64,000 nt of DNA. It comes from Lachnospiraceae bacterium. GTDB lineage: Bacteria; Bacillota; Clostridia; Lachnospirales; Lachnospiraceae. The stretch lies in assembly GCA_024404675.1 (NCBI GenBank), contig JAKSPO010000006.1, positions 46,235 to 110,234 on the forward strand, given 5' to 3'. A model generated the notes under the pieces. The model was not told where the DNA came from and did no database searches. It saw only the letters and a list, made by a program, of their open reading frames with translations. Below are positions 60,935 to 64,000 of this stretch, in pieces. How positions within the stretch are numbered: the stretch's first letter is position 1; every line of letters begins with the position of its first letter. The translations under genes and the position numbers were made by a program.

Positions 60935-62344
60935 TTACTTATCTTCTGCAATTTCTTCTTCCGGACCATTCTTTACAACGAGGTTGGTGATGATACCAAG
61001 GATCAAAGCACAAGCGGTAGTCGTAAGAGAAATCTCGCCGAAGGACATGGAAAGTCCGCCGATACCGGAGATCAGGATTATGGAAACAACGAACAGATTC
61101 TTGTTCTTGTTAAGGTCGATATTCTGAACCATCTTAAGACCGGATACAGCAATGAAGCCATAAAGAGCCATACATACACCGCCCATTACGCAGCTCGGAA
61201 TAGAGTTAACAAATGCTACGAACGGAGAAAGGAAGGAAATCAGAATTGCAAGAACCGATGCGGTAATGATGGTTGCAACGGATGCGTTCTTTGTGATAGC
61301 TACACAACCGATAGACTCACCGTAGGTGGTGTTCGGGCAGCCGCCGAAAAGAGCACCGGCCATGGAGCCGACACCATCACCAAGGAGGGTTCTGTGAAGA
61401 CCGGGCTCCTTAAGGAGATCCTTTTCAATGATGGAGGAAATATTCTTATGGTCAGCAAGATGCTCGGCAAATACTACGAATGCTACCGGAACATAAGCTA
61501 CAGCTACGGTTGCGAAATAGCTTCCGGAGAAGTCTGCGAAGCAACCCTTCAGATTCAGGAATGCGAAATCCGGGAATGCAACGAAGGTGGTAAGTGCAAC
61601 CTTGTCATCTACAAGCAATGCCTTGAAAGCATCAAAGGAAAGGATGCAGATTGCGGGAGTATCGGTAGCATTACCGATCAGGGTGAGAACCAATGCAAAT
61701 ACATAACCTGCGATGATACCGAAGATGAAAGGAATAAGCTTTCCGAGCTTCTTTCCGTAAACGGAGGAAATCATCGTAACGAACAGGGTGATAAGTCCGC
61801 AAAGAACAGCGATTCTTGCATCAGCGGTATTACCGTTGTTCAGATCGCCGACAGCATTGCCTGCAAGGCCGAGACCGATGATAGCAACGGTAGGTCCGAT
61901 AACAACAGCAGGCATCAGCTTATCGATCCAAGCGGTTCCGCATGCCTTAACGATAAGTGCGATAACAACATATACAAGGCCGGCAAGAACAGCACCGATG
62001 ATCAATCCCAGATATCCGACAGCCATTGTAGCAGCACCGGTAAATGCCGAAGCCATAGAGCCAAGGAATGCGAAAGAGGAACCAAGGAATACAGGGCTCT
62101 TCTTCATAGTAAACAATACATAAACAAGCGTTCCGACGCCGGCACCGAACAGAGCTGCGGCAGGGCTCATGGGAGTCACCAGATCCCATGTGATCTTACC
62201 GTTCATCTGAGCCACCGCAATATTGCCGTTGGTAATAACCGGAACGACAAGCGTAGCTGCCATAATTGCGAGGAGCTGCTGAATTGCGAAGACGATCAAC
62301 TGTCCAAACTTGGGCTTGTCTTCAACCTGATAAATCAGTTTCAT
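60935..62344 (-). CDS. uraA: NCS2 family uracil/xanthine permease
   Basis: A 469-residue permease with about 12-14 helices in the UraA/XanQ fold. The family motifs are present: the N-terminal QQLLAIMAATLVVP, the substrate-binding helix around GCPNTTYGESIG, and GLAGNAVGDLNNG. Substrate is probably uracil, with xanthine as the alternative; UraA and XanQ types are not separable by eye. GGAGG lies seven bases before the ATG. It has its own promoter and an early hairpin with a long T run. The candidate partner enzyme upp is at 14563. Confidence 0.85.
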   Translation of the reverse strand: MKLIYQVEDKPKFGQLIVFAIQQLLAIMAATLVVPVITNGNIAVAQMNGKITWDLVTPMSPAAALFGAGVGTLVYVLFTMKKSPVFLGSSFAFLGSMASAFTGAATMAVGYLGLIIGAVLAGLVYVVIALIVKACGTAWIDKLMPAVVIGPTVAIIGLGLAGNAVGDLNNGNTADARIAVLCGLITLFVTMISSVYGKKLGKLIPFIFGIIAGYVFALVLTLIGNATDTPAICILSFDAFKALLVDDKVALTTFVAFPDFAFLNLKGCFADFSGSYFATVAVAYVPVAFVVFAEHLADHKNISSIIEKDLLKEPGLHRTLLGDGVGSMAGALFGGCPNTTYGESIGCVAITKNASVATIITASVLAILISFLSPFVAFVNSIPSCVMGGVCMALYGFIAVSGLKMVQNIDLNKNKNLFVVSIILISGIGGLSMSFGEISLTTTACALILGIITNLVVKNGPEEEIAEDK

Positions 62345-62382
62345 AGAATACCTCCAATAAATATAATATGTTTCATCAGGAC

Positions 62383-62416
62383 AAAAAAAAATACCGTGAC
62401 GCCACCTTGGTGACGG
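62383..62416 (-). terminator. Hairpin with nine T between the promoter and start of uraA: possible attenuator
   Basis: CCGT/ACGG and CACC/GGTG pair with a bulge on one side, followed by nine T on the minus strand, 40 bases before the uraA start and only about 20-45 bases after the predicted transcription start. A GGGA-TCCC hairpin precedes it. Terminator before the gene suggests regulated readthrough. No PyrR-binding loop or purine riboswitch core was recognised. Confidence 0.5.
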
Positions 62417-62438
62417 GATATTTTCTTCCCTGTTTGTG

Positions 62439-62467
62439 AGTTTAACACGGCATATCGTGTTTGTAAA
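62439..62467 (-). promoter_or_regulatory. Promoter of uraA
   Basis: Minus-strand TTTACA (62467-62462), 17 bases, TAAACT (62444-62439). Confidence 0.55.
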
Positions 62468-62594
62468 CCCGTTCTGTGAAAAAAATGTGTTTTTTTGTAA
62501 AAAAATACAATATGTAGTGTTATTCTATCCCTGTAGTCCAACAGAATGTGGTCGATTTGTAAATAAAGCTTACTATTCAGGGCATTTTCCCGCA

Positions 62595-62632
62595 CAAAAA
62601 AGAGGGACCGTGATTGCTCTCACAGTCCCCCT
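62595..62632 (-). terminator. Terminator of gdhA
   Basis: GGGAC-TGTGA and TCACG-GTCCC stem, six T on the minus strand, 31 bases after the gdhA stop codon. Confidence 0.9.
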
Positions 62633-62662
62633 TGACTTATTCATAAATCAGTCGTATTCAGA

Positions 62663-64000
<1,338 letters not shown>

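Noticed and set aside
60926..62413. A 495-codon open frame on the plus strand
   Set aside because: Antisense to uraA. Composition is low-complexity Asn/Ser/Gly/Cys, a by-product of the codon usage of the permease.
62345..62440. PyrR-binding attenuator or guanine riboswitch upstream of uraA
   Set aside because: The stretch is too short and lacks the PyrR loop or purine aptamer core; kept only as an unnamed attenuator.
62505..62520. A sequence matching the NrdR box at about 14 of 16 positions between gdhA and uraA
   Set aside because: There is no second box 31 bases away, and no nucleotide reductase gene is adjacent. Probably a chance AT-rich match.

Overview
The window looks like a chromosome segment of a low-to-mid GC anaerobic Firmicute, most likely a Lachnospiraceae-type clostridium. 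The evidence is a short archaeal-type AspRS, an anaerobic class III ribonucleotide reductase, a reverse rubrerythrin with PerR, HemZ, SpaA-type surface proteins, strong AGGAGG ribosome sites and frequent TTG starts. The species cannot be named from this sequence. No rRNA, tRNA, CRISPR array or intact transposon was seen. Genes are cut at both edges: era at the left and gdhA at the right.

Layout. 1-12 kb holds era and an M16C protease, a dapF plus secreted glucosaminidase operon, a lipoprotein, acpP, a PH-domain protein, an AEC transporter and greA. 12-15 kb holds pepF, a small membrane protein and upp. 15.2-15.8 kb is a gene-free stretch with two tandem ~172-bp structured repeats, probably small RNA genes. 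15.8-19 kb is a signalling module: two small membrane or PH proteins, a membrane-anchored Lys/Pro-rich protein, a membrane Ser/Thr kinase and a divergent HTH regulator. 19-29 kb holds galM and a long housekeeping operon reading apt-relA-MBL hydrolase-hemZ-HD-GYP protein-hisS-aspS-DUF1294. 29-36 kb holds ilvE, folA, two two-component systems and plsC.

36-43.8 kb is an accessory island that is AT-rich in its right half. It has two complete ABC systems (ATPase plus permeases), each with a membrane-anchored accessory protein. The second contains a 7-TM protein resembling bacteriocin-associated membrane proteins and a small Cys-containing secreted protein. Gene remnants lie between them. This is the best candidate for an undescribed system.

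43.8-51.2 kb holds the thyA-nrdD deoxynucleotide genes, with a NrdR box pair upstream of nrdD, then hflX, a TPR lipoprotein and a PerR-rubrerythrin-BFD oxidative stress operon. 51.3-54 kb holds a sortase-type thioester adhesin with an HTH gene. 54-57.5 kb holds a lipid kinase, a GT2 glycosyltransferase and an ArsB/NhaD-type transporter. 57.7-60.7 kb holds a TauE-type exporter, a small alarmone synthetase and a membrane protein, divergent from a TetR regulator. 60.9-64 kb holds an NCS2 uracil/xanthine permease with a possible attenuator, and gdhA.

Promoter calls rest on visual matches to TTGACA/TATAAT with 16-18 bp spacing. Start codons were chosen from Shine-Dalgarno position and family length, so many differ from the longest open frame.
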